A stretch of DNA of 64,000 nucleotides from assembly GCF_000172975.1 (NCBI RefSeq), contig NZ_ABTR02000001.1, forward strand, positions 1,464,501 through 1,528,500, read 5' to 3'. Each line of letters begins with the position of its first letter. The first letter of the stretch is position 1. Of this stretch, positions 42,601 through 50,836 are shown piece after piece. This stretch comes from Dethiosulfovibrio peptidovorans DSM 11002. Its GTDB lineage: Bacteria > Synergistota > Synergistia > Synergistales > Dethiosulfovibrionaceae. The position numbers and the translations under genes are program-made. The notes beneath the pieces were generated by a model, which searched no databases, had not been told where the DNA came from, and worked only from the letters and a program-made list of their open reading frames with translations.

Positions 42601-42773
42601 AGCCCTCCGTCCGTTCCGAACCACATGTAGCCGGTCTTGTCCATGAGGATAGTCCTGACAGTGGTCTGGGAGAGCCCTTCCTCCAGGGACAGGTTTTCGA
42701 ATATGATCTCTTCCTGGGCGGAGGCTATCCCGGCCAGGAGGATCAAGGTCGATATCGCGGCGATACATCTCAT
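39597..42773 (-). CDS. Two-component sensor kinase with beta-propeller and Y_Y_Y sensor domains
   Basis: 1058 residues from the ATG at 42773, whose ATGA overlaps the cardiolipin synthase stop and which begins with a signal peptide (MRCIAAISTLILLAGIASA). Then follow many 'regulator propeller' repeats (MWFGTDGGLNRYDG, LWIGTSGGLDRL and similar every 40-50 residues, up to about 650), a Y_Y_Y domain (KFAALDYTAPKANEYMYRLKGFDENW), a membrane helix near 790, a coiled coil, and a HisKA_3 kinase with EVHDSIGQT near residue 860 and a C-terminal HATPase. This architecture is best known from polysaccharide-sensing systems in Bacteroidota. Confidence 0.92.
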   Translation of the reverse strand: MRCIAAISTLILLAGIASAQEEIIFENLSLEEGLSQTTVRTILMDKTGYMWFGTDGGLNRYDGYEFKTYRKRWGRDDGLSDNVVTSLAEDRKGYLWIGTSGGLDRLNMATGVIEHYRNDPADENSLRAHEITALCVDRSGTLWIGTTEGLEKAIGMGGKFEHQRGLPGAPEEGVNVLKADRSGGIWIGTDRALYRKDDDGYSRYGMNGLGHDSNRAVTAIEEDHRYRIWVGTRSGKLYGLDRQSEKFAPVSLPTDKTGLSRSITSIYEDIAGELWIGTDGNGVIRFDPNSGSTSIYRRDNTSPHGLRGNIVLSIFGDTGSSIYFGDLTGIIWMGTFSDGVEKVHLKKPFQRYDSKSYNVKGLVGQDVRALWKDKDGTLWAGTYGDGLRVINERKGTSETIRHDPQDPMSPDSDRVLSIFRCDDDRLLIGTDSGLDSFDGNVFETVPFIGIKESPPVRSMIQGDDGTLWIGTARGPFRLDGAMALPEDRWECLAEAEITSMAFRDGILWVGTDDDGLFSLSLEDQTCRHMTPWSHDWVMSDRILCLMLDEKGLWIGTDLGLQRIEGDQVDVYTSENGLPSDVIKAILQDRYGNLWLSTDNGLSRMDPETGDLTNYSMGDGLQGKEFNRGAAITDRFGKIYFGGTKGCNSFYPDNISENEHIPPVVINEVSVFGEPAPMRKNRQGYDKVVLTDRQNYITIKFAALDYTAPKANEYMYRLKGFDENWIHSGNGHEASYTYLPPGRYVFSVKGANNNGVWNEEEANLEIVVIPPIWETPMAYLLYISLLGIVLYLALKYVRNRQEKRTERRLRMVMEGANRKLTEKNRQLEQARRHEAKHRQRLRSLATALTEAEERERRQIATEVHDSIGQTLALSKIKLEMLRQSLSGQADEDISAVTSMLDETIDSTRTLTFELGTPMLYRFGFTAALEYLSERFEDNYGISIEYISDGPMPSMDDDMKAFLFRAVRELAMNTVKHAEASKMTIRIKTYGDRLYVSTTDDGSGFDPKTLEKLEGNRRSFGLFSLRERIISLGGRLVIRSTPGEGTSVRLMVPVGRRDDE

Positions 42774-44233
42774 AGCAGAGGACTGAAAAGCCTGGTCGCG
42801 CTTTCCAGTGTTCTCACCCCCAATGGCCTGTCCTTCCATCTGGACGACGTGAGCCTTATCGATTTCGCTAGAAAACGTTCCTGTGCCTCCACAATGGCAG
42901 TAGCCTCTTCCTTGCCGTAGAAGATTAGATTTATCTCGAAGTTCAAGGCGAAGGACCTTATGTCGAAGTTACTGGAGCCGAAGAAAGCCAGCTCACCATC
43001 TACCGTCATGGTCTTGGCGTGTAGCAGCCCGTCGGAAAACTGATGAATCTCTATCCCCATGTCCATCAGCTCTTGGTAGTAGGACCTGGCTGCGTGTCCC
43101 ACCAGAAATTGGTCGCTTCGGGATGGGACTATCAGTTGAACTCTTACGCCTCTGAGGGCCGCTACCTCCATGGCCTGGAGAAGGCTCTCGTCGGGAATGA
43201 GGTAGGGGGTGGTTATTATCACCCGCCTGGTAGCGTCGTGCATGGCGCTGACTATCAGTCTCTGATAGTTCTCCGTTCTGTAGTTCGGACCGCTGGGAAC
43301 GGTCTGTACCGATATGTCCCCCCACTGGTCCACCGGGGCGGTGAGTTGTTTGAGGTCCGGTTCCTCTCCGGTCTCGACGAACCAATCCTCCAGAAAAACC
43401 GCCTGGAGTTGCCTCACCACCGGTCCCTTGAGTCTGATGGACATGTCGCGCCATACTAGGTCCCTGTGTCCGTATCTGGGATCTATCATGTTGTGAGAGC
43501 CTGTGTAGGCCACAGATCCGTCTACTATGGCTATCTTTCTGTGATTTCTCAGGTCGAATCGGGCCGCATGTCTCCTGAAAAGACTTGCTGGAAGGGCCTC
43601 CGCTACCGAAACTCCCTGGGCCCTTAGCCAGTGGACCCTTCCTTCTTTTATAAGAGAGCCCGATCCGACGCTGTCTATCATAAGACGACACTGAACCCCT
43701 CTCTTGGAGGCTCTGGTCAGGGCTTCTATCACCGGGCCTCCTATGTTGTCGTCGGAGAGTATATAGTAGAGCAGATCCACGGTCTCCTTAGATTCGTCTA
43801 TGTCTCTCACCAGTAGCGAGGAAAGATCGGACGCCTTGGATATAAGCTTCCCATCGTTTCCCCCTACTATCGCCATGTGTCCCAGAGTCTCGGCCAGAGA
43901 GGATATTCTGTGTAGCGATCTCGGAAGCTCCGGCGAGAGAGCGCACAGTGTCTGGTGACACCTTATCCTCACGGTAGACAGCTCTCTGAGGAGTCGCTGA
44001 TGTCTCTTCAGTCTTCTCTGAGGCAGTAGGTTGGATCCCATGGCCAGGTACAGCAGCAGGCATGGCCAGGGCCAGAAAAAAATGACCACCAGCCAGGCCA
44101 TGGCGGCTCCCGGGGTGTGCCTCATGGGAACTATAGCCAACATGGTAACTCTTATCAGCCAGGAGGATACGTTATGTATCCCCAATATCAACAGCCAGAG
44201 ATGGTGATCGGTCAGTATGGCGCTGAGAGGCAT
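42770..44233 (-). CDS. cls: Cardiolipin synthase (phospholipase D family)
   Basis: 487 residues. An N-terminal pair of membrane helices (about 10-70) precedes two PLD domains. The HxK motifs are HNHRKIAIVDG (first, near 230) and HAKTMTVDGELAFFGSSNFD (second, near 420). These mark ClsA-type bacterial cardiolipin synthases, which join two phosphatidylglycerols. The 3' end overlaps the sensor kinase start. The gene lies 20 bases after an endonuclease/exonuclease/phosphatase-family gene. Confidence 0.93.
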   Translation of the reverse strand: MPLSAILTDHHLWLLILGIHNVSSWLIRVTMLAIVPMRHTPGAAMAWLVVIFFWPWPCLLLYLAMGSNLLPQRRLKRHQRLLRELSTVRIRCHQTLCALSPELPRSLHRISSLAETLGHMAIVGGNDGKLISKASDLSSLLVRDIDESKETVDLLYYILSDDNIGGPVIEALTRASKRGVQCRLMIDSVGSGSLIKEGRVHWLRAQGVSVAEALPASLFRRHAARFDLRNHRKIAIVDGSVAYTGSHNMIDPRYGHRDLVWRDMSIRLKGPVVRQLQAVFLEDWFVETGEEPDLKQLTAPVDQWGDISVQTVPSGPNYRTENYQRLIVSAMHDATRRVIITTPYLIPDESLLQAMEVAALRGVRVQLIVPSRSDQFLVGHAARSYYQELMDMGIEIHQFSDGLLHAKTMTVDGELAFFGSSNFDIRSFALNFEINLIFYGKEEATAIVEAQERFLAKSIRLTSSRWKDRPLGVRTLESATRLFSPLL

Positions 44234-44253
44234 GGCAATGGCTCAACTCCTTT

Positions 44254-44982
44254 TCAATGGGAAATTTCGAGGTCACATATGAGTGGAAGGTGGTCGGAAA
44301 AACGTACGTCAGGGATGAAAAAACCCTTGGTTGATATCTCTTCGGAGATCAGCACGAAGTCCAGTTCCTTTCTGGGTCTCCTGCACGGATAGGTGGGAAG
44401 CCCGAGTTCGTTTACGCTGGCCATCCCCGTCTCTCTGAGAGGAGCCAGTTCCTCCGGTCCGGATAGGGTATTATAGTCCCCGGCTAGTATGAGAGGTCTT
44501 TCTCTGGCTGAGCATAGGTCCCTCAGTGCCCGGATCTGGTGACGACGGCTTCTGCTGCCCAGAGAAAGATGCACTAGAATCAGGGAGAAGTCGCCGTAGG
44601 CGACCTCAAGGGCGTTCCTCTTCATCCCTCTGCCCAGATCATGGCAGTCGGTTTTGATCGGGGGCAGTCTCGATACTATCGCATTTCCCTGGGATCTTAA
44701 AACCGGTAACCGAGAGATCCTCTCGCTGTATTTAACCGCGAAACGATGATGGCCTCCCATTGATGAAGCTGCCGTCTCAGCCTGGCAGTTTCCCCCGTGG
44801 CGGTATGAACCTCCGTCAACCTCTACCAGTCCGATTATATCTGGAGAGAGGTTCATAAGATAATCGGTTATTCGTTTGAACCGTCCTGTCGATCTTCGGA
44901 AGTTCCCGGAAAAAGGCGCCGGCACATGGTAGGAGAGTCCCGTCCCGGTGCCGTATCTCACGTTGTAAAGTATAAGTCTCAT
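44254..44982 (-). CDS. Endonuclease/exonuclease/phosphatase-family protein
   Basis: 242 residues, no signal peptide. The family signatures are NVRYGTG at the start, IIGLVEVDGGS (metal-binding Glu), LILAGDYNT (Asp-x-Asn) and the closing FSDHLPLICDLEI (Asp-His). These place it in the DNase I/sphingomyelinase fold. With cardiolipin synthase next door, a phosphodiesterase or phosphatase acting on lipid substrates is plausible, but a nuclease cannot be excluded. Probably the first gene of the EEP-cls-kinase-regulator operon. Confidence 0.88.
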   Translation of the reverse strand: MRLILYNVRYGTGTGLSYHVPAPFSGNFRRSTGRFKRITDYLMNLSPDIIGLVEVDGGSYRHGGNCQAETAASSMGGHHRFAVKYSERISRLPVLRSQGNAIVSRLPPIKTDCHDLGRGMKRNALEVAYGDFSLILVHLSLGSRSRRHQIRALRDLCSARERPLILAGDYNTLSGPEELAPLRETGMASVNELGLPTYPCRRPRKELDFVLISEEISTKGFFIPDVRFSDHLPLICDLEISH

Positions 44983-45131
44983 GTCTCTCCTCCCAGATCT
45001 TGTTTAGGAAACGATATCACATATACCGTGAGTTCGGGGTGTCTCATCTTTTTTTCCTGGAAGGGCTCTTTGAAGACTTAAAATAACTTTTGATTAAATA
45101 AAAATATTTTTGTAAAATCTTATAAAGGTTG

Positions 45132-45160
45132 TTGACAAGTGGATGGGATTGAAGTAGACT
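45132..45160 (+). promoter_or_regulatory. Promoter of the cold-shock gene
   Basis: TTGACA at 45132-45137, 17-base spacer, TAGACT at 45155-45160, preceded by an AT-rich stretch that may serve as an UP element. The resulting leader is about 45 bases, shorter than E. coli cspA's. Confidence 0.72.
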
Positions 45161-45211
45161 TTGTTTGTCGCAGAAATGGTAGCGGCAAAAAACACTTTAG
45201 GAGGCAACACC

Positions 45212-45412
45212 TTGACTCAGGGAACAGTGAAATGGTTTAACGGCACAAAGGGCTATGGGTTTATTACTGGTGAGGACGGAAAGGATTACTTCGTCCATTT
45301 TAGCGCCATCAACATCGACGGCTTTAAGACCCTTGATGAGGGTCAGGCTGTGACCTTCACCATCGAGAACGGACAGAAGGGTCCCCAGGCTTCGAACGTT
45401 TCGCCTGTTTAA
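45212..45412 (+). CDS. csp: Cold-shock-domain protein (CspA family)
   Basis: 66 residues from TTG 45212, spaced 7 bases from AGGAGG (45199-45204); the in-frame extension upstream is not coding-like. The single OB-fold domain has both RNA-binding motifs: KGYGFIT (14-19, RNP1) and YFVHF (26-30, RNP2). It acts as an RNA chaperone. It has its own promoter and terminator, so it is monocistronic. Confidence 0.95.
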   Translation: MTQGTVKWFNGTKGYGFITGEDGKDYFVHFSAINIDGFKTLDEGQAVTFTIENGQKGPQASNVSPV

Positions 45413-45432
45413 ACCTTTTCTAATCTAGTCTC

Positions 45433-45468
45433 AAAAAGCGACGGTCCTTAGGGACCGCCGCTTTTTTT
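45433..45468 (+). terminator. Terminator of the cold-shock gene
   Basis: Stem AAAAAGCG-A-CGGTCC with GGACCG-C-CGCTTTTT (one A/C mismatch), TTAG loop and a run of seven T. The A run on the left also lets it act on the minus strand, for the peptide transporter transcript. Confidence 0.88.
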
Positions 45469-45482
45469 GTGCTTCCGAGTCT

Positions 45483-46490
45483 TCAGTTCTTCGATTTAAT
45501 CAGGTGGCATGAGACGATATGTCCCGGTTCAATCTCTTGTGACTCAGGTCTCAGTCGAGAGCAAAGAGGCATGGCCTCTTTGCATCTTCCGTGAAACGGA
45601 CATCCGGATGGAAGCTCTATCGCACTTGGAATCTCTCCCTTAGGAAGGTCCTCTGTGTCGGAGTTTTTTCCGGAGATCCTGGGGATGGCTGAGAACAGCG
45701 CTCTGGTGTATGGATGCGACGGGTTCGAGAATATCTGTTGTTTGTCTCCCTTTTCCACGATGTGCCCCAGGTACATGACGGCTATCTCGTCGCTTATGTG
45801 TTTGACCACCGAGAGGTCGTGGGCTATGAAGAGATAGGAGAGAGATAGCTCGTCCTTCAGGTCCATTAATAGGTTCAGTATCTGGGCTTGTATGGAGACG
45901 TCCAGCGCCGATACCGGTTCGTCCGCTATTATCAGCTCCGGTTCCACCGCCAGAGCCCTGGCTATGCCTATCCTCTGTCTCTGACCTCCGCTGAACTGAT
46001 GGGGGTATCTGGATCCCTGTTCCGCCCTGATTCCGACCCGTTTTAGCAACCTCATGGCCTTTTCCCTCGCCTCTGTGAGGGAGGATGAGGTTCGATGAAA
46101 CAGCATCGGCTCGGTCAATATGTCCAAGACCCTTTGTCTAGGGTTTAGGGATGCATAGGGATCCTGGAATATCATCTGCATCCTCTTTCTGAGAGGAAGC
46201 ATCTCCTCTCTGGAAAGCCCGGTGATGTCCCTGCCGTCGTAAGTTATACTTCCCGATTTCGGCTCTATCAGCTTTATTACCGTCCTTGCCGCGGTGGATT
46301 TCCCGCAACCCGACTCTCCCACTATGCTGAAGACCTTCCCTTTTTCCACGGAAAAGTTTATCCCGTTCACTGCCTTGACGATCCTCTCCTTTATCGTAGG
46401 CCGTCCCTTGTCGAAGGTTATTTTGCTAAGAAAATCGGGATTCAGGTCGAAACTCTGAACCAGATCCCGTACGTCCAGAAGGGGTCCCAT
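45483..46490 (-). CDS. dppF: Peptide ABC transporter ATP-binding protein, DppF/OppF type
   Basis: 335 residues. Walker A GESGCGKST, signature FSGGQRQRIGIARAL, Walker B LIIADEPVSALD. The C-terminal oligopeptide-type extension has a Cys-containing motif, FHGRCKEAMPLC, typical of OppD/OppF proteins and thought to hold an Fe-S cluster in some. It starts right after the dppD stop. With DppD it energises the permease pair DppB-DppC. Confidence 0.94.
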   Translation of the reverse strand: MGPLLDVRDLVQSFDLNPDFLSKITFDKGRPTIKERIVKAVNGINFSVEKGKVFSIVGESGCGKSTAARTVIKLIEPKSGSITYDGRDITGLSREEMLPLRKRMQMIFQDPYASLNPRQRVLDILTEPMLFHRTSSSLTEAREKAMRLLKRVGIRAEQGSRYPHQFSGGQRQRIGIARALAVEPELIIADEPVSALDVSIQAQILNLLMDLKDELSLSYLFIAHDLSVVKHISDEIAVMYLGHIVEKGDKQQIFSNPSHPYTRALFSAIPRISGKNSDTEDLPKGEIPSAIELPSGCPFHGRCKEAMPLCSRLRPESQEIEPGHIVSCHLIKSKN

Positions 46491-47471
46491 CTATCGGCTC
46501 TCCTTTCCGAGTGGAAAATGGCAGGCCGCCAGGTGTTCCTTTGCTACCTCGATCAGAGGCGGTTCCTTTTCGTTGCATATGGCTCGGGCAAAGGGACATC
46601 TGGGGGCGAAACGACAGCCTTCGGGTAGTTCAAACATATTGGGAACGATCCCCCTTATGGTGTCCAGTCTCTTTTTGTCTCTGTCCAGGTCCGGTATGGA
46701 TCCTATCAGTCCCCTGGTGTAGGGATGGGTGCTTTTGTCTATGACAGTCCTTGTGGTCCCGGTCTCCACGATCTTCCCGCAGTACATCACGTTGACCCGG
46801 TCGGCCATCTCGGATACCACCGCTAGATCGTGAGTTATCAGTATGAGGGATCTTCCCCTATTTTTGACCATGTCGGACATCAGCCTGAGGATCTGGGCCT
46901 GTATCGTCACGTCCAGAGCGGTGGTCGGCTCGTCGGCTATCACGAGTTTGGGATCCGCCGCTAAGGCTATGGCTATGACCACCCTCTGTCTCATTCCTCC
47001 GCTGAACTGATGCGGGTAGGCGCTGAGTCTTTTCTCCGGGTTGGATATACCTACGGATCTCAGAAGTTCCATTGATGCCTTCTTTCTTGTCTTGCCGTCC
47101 ATGTCGGTGTGAAGCATCAGAGTTTCGTCCAGCTGTCTGCCTATGGTGTATACCGGATTCAAAGAGGTCATGGGGTCCTGGAAGATCATGGAGATATCCC
47201 TTCCCCTCACGCGGTTCATCTCTCTCTCGGAGAGCTTCATGAGATCGGTGCCGTCGAATTCGATTGAGCCCGATTCTATCCGTCCCGGCTCGTCTATCAG
47301 CCTTATGACAGAGAACCCCGTGATGGATTTGCCCCCTCCGGATTCTCCCACTATGGCAAGGATCTCTCCATGATCCACGGAGAAGGACACTCCGTCCACT
47401 GCTCTGACGGTCCCCTTGAACGTGTGGAAGTAGGTTCTAAGGTCCTTCACTTTCAGGAGCCTTCCAGCCAT
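46491..47471 (-). CDS. dppD: Peptide ABC transporter ATP-binding protein, DppD/OppD type
   Basis: 326 residues from the ATG at 47471, 8 bases after GGGAGGAG; a GTG at 47492 overlapping dppC is an alternative. Walker A GESGGGKS, signature FSGGMRQRVVIAIAL, Walker B LVIADEPTTALD. The C-terminus has FAPRCPFARAICNEKEPP, the Cys motif of the family. Partner of DppF. Confidence 0.94.
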   Translation of the reverse strand: MAGRLLKVKDLRTYFHTFKGTVRAVDGVSFSVDHGEILAIVGESGGGKSITGFSVIRLIDEPGRIESGSIEFDGTDLMKLSEREMNRVRGRDISMIFQDPMTSLNPVYTIGRQLDETLMLHTDMDGKTRKKASMELLRSVGISNPEKRLSAYPHQFSGGMRQRVVIAIALAADPKLVIADEPTTALDVTIQAQILRLMSDMVKNRGRSLILITHDLAVVSEMADRVNVMYCGKIVETGTTRTVIDKSTHPYTRGLIGSIPDLDRDKKRLDTIRGIVPNMFELPEGCRFAPRCPFARAICNEKEPPLIEVAKEHLAACHFPLGKESR

Positions 47472-47488
47472 ATCGATTTCTCCTCCCG

Positions 47489-48388
47489 TCACTTTAACTT
47501 TGGGTTCAGCTCGTCTCTCAGAAAATCACCGAGGAGGTTGGTGCCGAACACTATGACCATGATGTAGAGCCCCGGGAGGATCGAGACCCACCAAAGGCCG
47601 CTGTAGAGCACCGAGAATCCGTTGTTGCACAGCATCCCCAGGGACGGCCGGGTAAGAGGTACTCCCAGGCCGAGAAAGCTCAGGCTGGCTTCGGTAAGTA
47701 TGAATGATCCGACCTGTATTGTTGAGAGGACTATGATGGATGCGAAAACGTTGGGCATTATGTGTCGGAAAAGTATCCTGCGGTGAGGAAGCCCTATGAC
47801 CTTGGCCGCCTCGACGTACTCGTTTTTCTTGACCGAAAGGGTCTCGCCTCGGACGGTTCTGGCGTATCTGACCCAGCCCACCAGAGTCAGGGATATCAGT
47901 ATGTTTACCACACCCCTCCCCAGGACGGACATGAGGAACAGGGCTATCAGCATTGTCGGAAATGAAAGCTGTATGTCCGCTATCCTCATTATCACGTTGT
48001 CCACCTTGCCTCCGAAGTAGCCTGCTACCAACCCCAGGAATATCCCTATGACGCTGGCCAGAGCGGTTCCCGCAAGCCCGATGAAGAGGGAGACCCTGCT
48101 TCCGTAGACGATAGTGCTCAGCATATCTCGCCCCTGTTGGTCCGTTCCGAGAGGGAAGTCGGGGGATCCGCCTTCTAGCCACATAGGCGGTTTATAGGCG
48201 TTCTTGAGCTCCAATGTCGCTATGTCGTAGGGATTTTGAACCGTCCATATAGGCCCCAATACGGCTATGAGGAGGACCGAGATAACCAGGATGGACCCGA
48301 CCATACCGGAAGTGGATCGGATGTAGTTGTGGAAGAATTCGGTCTTTCTCAGATCCGTCAGGAACCCCTTTTTCGTCGATTCAGCCAT
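47489..48388 (-). CDS. dppC: Peptide ABC transporter permease, DppC/OppC type
   Basis: 299 residues with about six helices. The N-terminal OppC block (SGMVGSILVISVLLIAVLGP) is followed by PLGTDQQGRDMLSTIVYGSR, and the EAA loop reads YVEAAKVIGLPHRRILFRHIMPN. It lies 10 bases after the broken dppB. Because dppB is interrupted upstream, expression of dppC, dppD and dppF may be polar-affected. Confidence 0.94.
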   Translation of the reverse strand: MAESTKKGFLTDLRKTEFFHNYIRSTSGMVGSILVISVLLIAVLGPIWTVQNPYDIATLELKNAYKPPMWLEGGSPDFPLGTDQQGRDMLSTIVYGSRVSLFIGLAGTALASVIGIFLGLVAGYFGGKVDNVIMRIADIQLSFPTMLIALFLMSVLGRGVVNILISLTLVGWVRYARTVRGETLSVKKNEYVEAAKVIGLPHRRILFRHIMPNVFASIIVLSTIQVGSFILTEASLSFLGLGVPLTRPSLGMLCNNGFSVLYSGLWWVSILPGLYIMVIVFGTNLLGDFLRDELNPKLK

Positions 48389-49269
48389 TTGGTCCTCCTC
48401 ACTGTAGATCTATCCTGGGATCTATGAACACGTACATGATGTCCACCACGAAGTTGATGAAGACGAACATGACCGCCACGAAGAGTATATATGCCGCTAT
48501 TATCGGACGATCGGCGCTGTTAATGGCGTCTATCAGCAGTTTGCCCATGCCGGGCCAGGCGAAGATGGTCTCGGTTATGGTCGTGAAGGCTATGAGACTC
48601 CCCATCTGTAGACCGAAGATGGTCACCACCGGGATAAGGGTATTCTTCAGAGCGTGCCCGAACAGCACCTTTCTTCGGGGTACTCCCTTTGCCCTGGCGA
48701 ACTTTACGTAGTCCTGTCTCATGTTTTCCTGCATCCCCGAACGGGTCAGCCTTATTATCGTGGCTATGTTGCCCAGGGCCAGGGTCACCGATGGTAGCAG
48801 TATATGCATCCATCCGTCCCACGTGGCCAAGCTCGTCGATATGCCCAGAAACTCGGCGGTCTCCCCTCTGCCGGAGACGGGAAGCACTCCAAGAAAAATG
48901 CCGAAAAGGAATATCAGAACCATGCCTATCCAAAAGGAGGGCATGGATATCCCCGCTATGGAGAAGGCCATGACCCCCTTGCTGAAGGGGTTTTTGGGGT
49001 AAGCTCCGGATATTACCCCCAGGGGAATGCCTATGAAAGCGGAGAGCAACAGGGCTACAGAGACTATTTCCAGTGTTGCCGGGAATCTCTCGATTATGAG
49101 TCCTAAAGCCGGAAGGTGGTACATATAAGATTTGCCGAAGTCTCCCGACAAGGCGTTCTTCACGAAGATCCAGTACTGGACCGGCAATGGTTTGTCCAAT
49201 CCCAGATATTGGGTGACCGCCTGGATCTCCGCCTCGGTGGCGTTTTCCCGGACCATCAGATATACCGGA

Positions 49270-49277
49270 TTTCCCAT
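49270..49277. repeat. Target-site duplication, left copy
   Basis: TTTCCCAT directly before the left IS end; identical to 50715-50722. Confidence 0.9.
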
Positions 49278-49304
49278 GATAACGTACAATATCTTTCGCA
49301 CATT
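49278..49304 (+). repeat. IS left terminal inverted repeat
   Basis: 27 bases starting GATAACGTAC and ending TTTCGCACATT. 21 of 27 positions match the right end's complement, and the inner 11 bases (TTTCGCACATT) are identical. Confidence 0.88.
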
Positions 49305-49397
49305 TACTTGAGGTAAAACTTGGCAGTAGCCCCCACAAGGGTTATGTTTTAGGTGACAAAGCCAAAAACATATTGTCCCGAGGGAGGGCTACCGCAA

Positions 49398-50630
49398 ATG
49401 TACGATACCACAGATAACACCGGGAAGACAAAGGGTGATTCCAAGATCATAAGGATCGACGAACAGGAGATCCGTTCCCATCTGGATCGGATAGTGAAGG
49501 GAACCGTAGAGGATACCCTGAACTCGTTGCTGGATGCCGAGGCGGACGCAATCTGCCAGGCCGGTCGTTACGAACGTACCCCGGACCGTCTGGACACCCG
49601 TGCCGGCTATTACAGCAGGAAGCTTCAGACCAAAGCCGGTGAGGTGCAGCTGAAGGTTCCGAAGCTCCGTAAACTCCCCTTCGAGACTGCGATCATCGAA
49701 CGTTACCGTCGCCGTGAAAGCTCGGTGGAAGAGGCCCTGGTGGAGATGTACCTGGCCGGAGTCTCGGTCCGCAGGGTCGAGGACATCACCGAGGCCCTCT
49801 GGGGAACCCGGATAAGCCCATCTACCGTAAGCGATCTAAACAAGAAGATCTACGGCAGAATCGACGAGTGGAGAAACCGTCCTATCAGGGGTGAGCATCC
49901 CTACGTGTTTCTTGACGGTATCTGGCTCAAAAAGAGCTGGGGAGGCGAGGTCCATAACGTCTCGATACTTATAGCCATAGGGGTCAACCAGATGGGCTAT
50001 AGAGAGGTTCTGGGCGTATGCGAAGGCAGCCGAGAGGACAAGGAAAGCTGGTCCTCCTTCCTGAGGCATCTTAAAGAAAGAGGCCTGAAAGGGGTCCGTC
50101 TCGTCACCTCCGATAAAAGCATGGGGCTCTTGGAAACCCTACCCCATTTCTTCCCTGAAGCTCTGTGGCAACGTTGCATAGTTCATTTCTACCGCAACGT
50201 CTACAGTGCCGTCCCGAAGGGGAAGGCACGAGAAGTAAGCCTGATGCTGAAGGCGATACACAACCAGGAAGACCTGAAAGCAGCCAGAGAAAAAGCTGAA
50301 GCCGTGGTCGAAAAGCTGAAGGCCATGAAACTTCAGAAAGCCGCCAAGATCGTCCAGGAAGGCTACGAGGAGACCCTGAGCTACTTCCATTTTCCCTCGG
50401 AACACTGGAAGCGGCTCAGAACCAACAATTCTCTGGAACGACTGAACCGAGAGATTCGTCGAAGGACAAAGGTCGTGGGCAACTTCCCCGACGGGGAATC
50501 GGCCCTGATGCTGGTATCCGCCAGAGTCAGGCATGTAGCTTCCACCCAGTGGGGTAAGAGAGCCTACATGAACATGGAGCATCTCAGAGAACAGATACTG
50601 GAGCAAGAAAATAATGCCATCGTAAGCTGA
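49398..50630 (+). CDS. IS256-family transposase
   Basis: About 410 residues from ATG 49398 (AGGGAGGG 9 bases upstream); an in-frame GTG at 49353 would add 15. The N-terminal part has the family pattern of an LDAEADAICQAGRYERT block. The catalytic core has the first Asp in YVFLDGIWLKKS, the second in LVTSDKSMGL, and the Glu in TNNSLERLNREIRRRTKVVGNFP, with the W-rRCIVHFYRNV block (RCxxHxxRN) typical of IS256. It appears intact and so may be active. Confidence 0.95.
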   Translation: MYDTTDNTGKTKGDSKIIRIDEQEIRSHLDRIVKGTVEDTLNSLLDAEADAICQAGRYERTPDRLDTRAGYYSRKLQTKAGEVQLKVPKLRKLPFETAIIERYRRRESSVEEALVEMYLAGVSVRRVEDITEALWGTRISPSTVSDLNKKIYGRIDEWRNRPIRGEHPYVFLDGIWLKKSWGGEVHNVSILIAIGVNQMGYREVLGVCEGSREDKESWSSFLRHLKERGLKGVRLVTSDKSMGLLETLPHFFPEALWQRCIVHFYRNVYSAVPKGKAREVSLMLKAIHNQEDLKAAREKAEAVVEKLKAMKLQKAAKIVQEGYEETLSYFHFPSEHWKRLRTNNSLERLNREIRRRTKVVGNFPDGESALMLVSARVRHVASTQWGKRAYMNMEHLREQILEQENNAIVS

Positions 50631-50687
50631 CACAGAAAGCCTTAAAAACCGAACATAGCCCTATATGGGCCTGCTGAGTCAAATATT

Positions 50688-50714
50688 AATGTGCGAAACA
50701 TACTGGACAGTACC
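50688..50714 (-). repeat. IS right terminal inverted repeat
   Basis: Read on the minus strand it starts GGTACTGTCC and ends TTTCGCACATT, pairing with the left end. Confidence 0.88.
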
Positions 50715-50722
50715 TTTCCCAT
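50715..50722. repeat. Target-site duplication, right copy
   Basis: TTTCCCAT directly after the right IS end; same orientation as the left copy. Confidence 0.9.
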
Positions 50723-50836
50723 AACGCTGGTGAAGACGAATACTATGATAGAGACTGCGAACAGCACCAGAAAAAGCTGTCCTATTCTCTTGACTACGAA
50801 TCTGAACACTGTCAACCTCCGTGGTTGCGATAGAGA

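Larger units (their letters stand above)
49278..50714 (+). mobile_element. IS256-family insertion sequence, 1437 bp
   Basis: One complete element: imperfect 27-bp terminal inverted repeats, a single transposase gene of the IS256 (mutator-like DDE) family, and an 8-bp direct duplication TTTCCCAT outside. Size, repeat length and duplication length agree with the family. It sits in dppB, with the transposase opposite in direction to the host gene. Confidence 0.95.
48399..50809 (-). pseudogene. dppB: Peptide ABC transporter permease dppB, interrupted by an IS256-family element
   Basis: The 5' piece (50809-50715) starts with GTG and GGAGG 6 bases upstream and encodes the opening MFRFVVKRIGQLFLVLFAVS plus the first helix. 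The 3' piece (49277-48399) encodes the rest, including EAA loop YVKFARAKGVPRRKVLFGHAL. Removing the IS (49278-50714) and one copy of the 8-bp duplication restores an unbroken 966-nt frame (321 residues) reading ...FTSVMGNPVYLM..., the normal size for DppB. No other damage is visible, so the insertion looks recent. The 5' piece reads through into the IS for 24 codons to a stop at 50642. The 3' piece has an in-frame GTG at 49301 inside the IS end. Confidence 0.93.
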
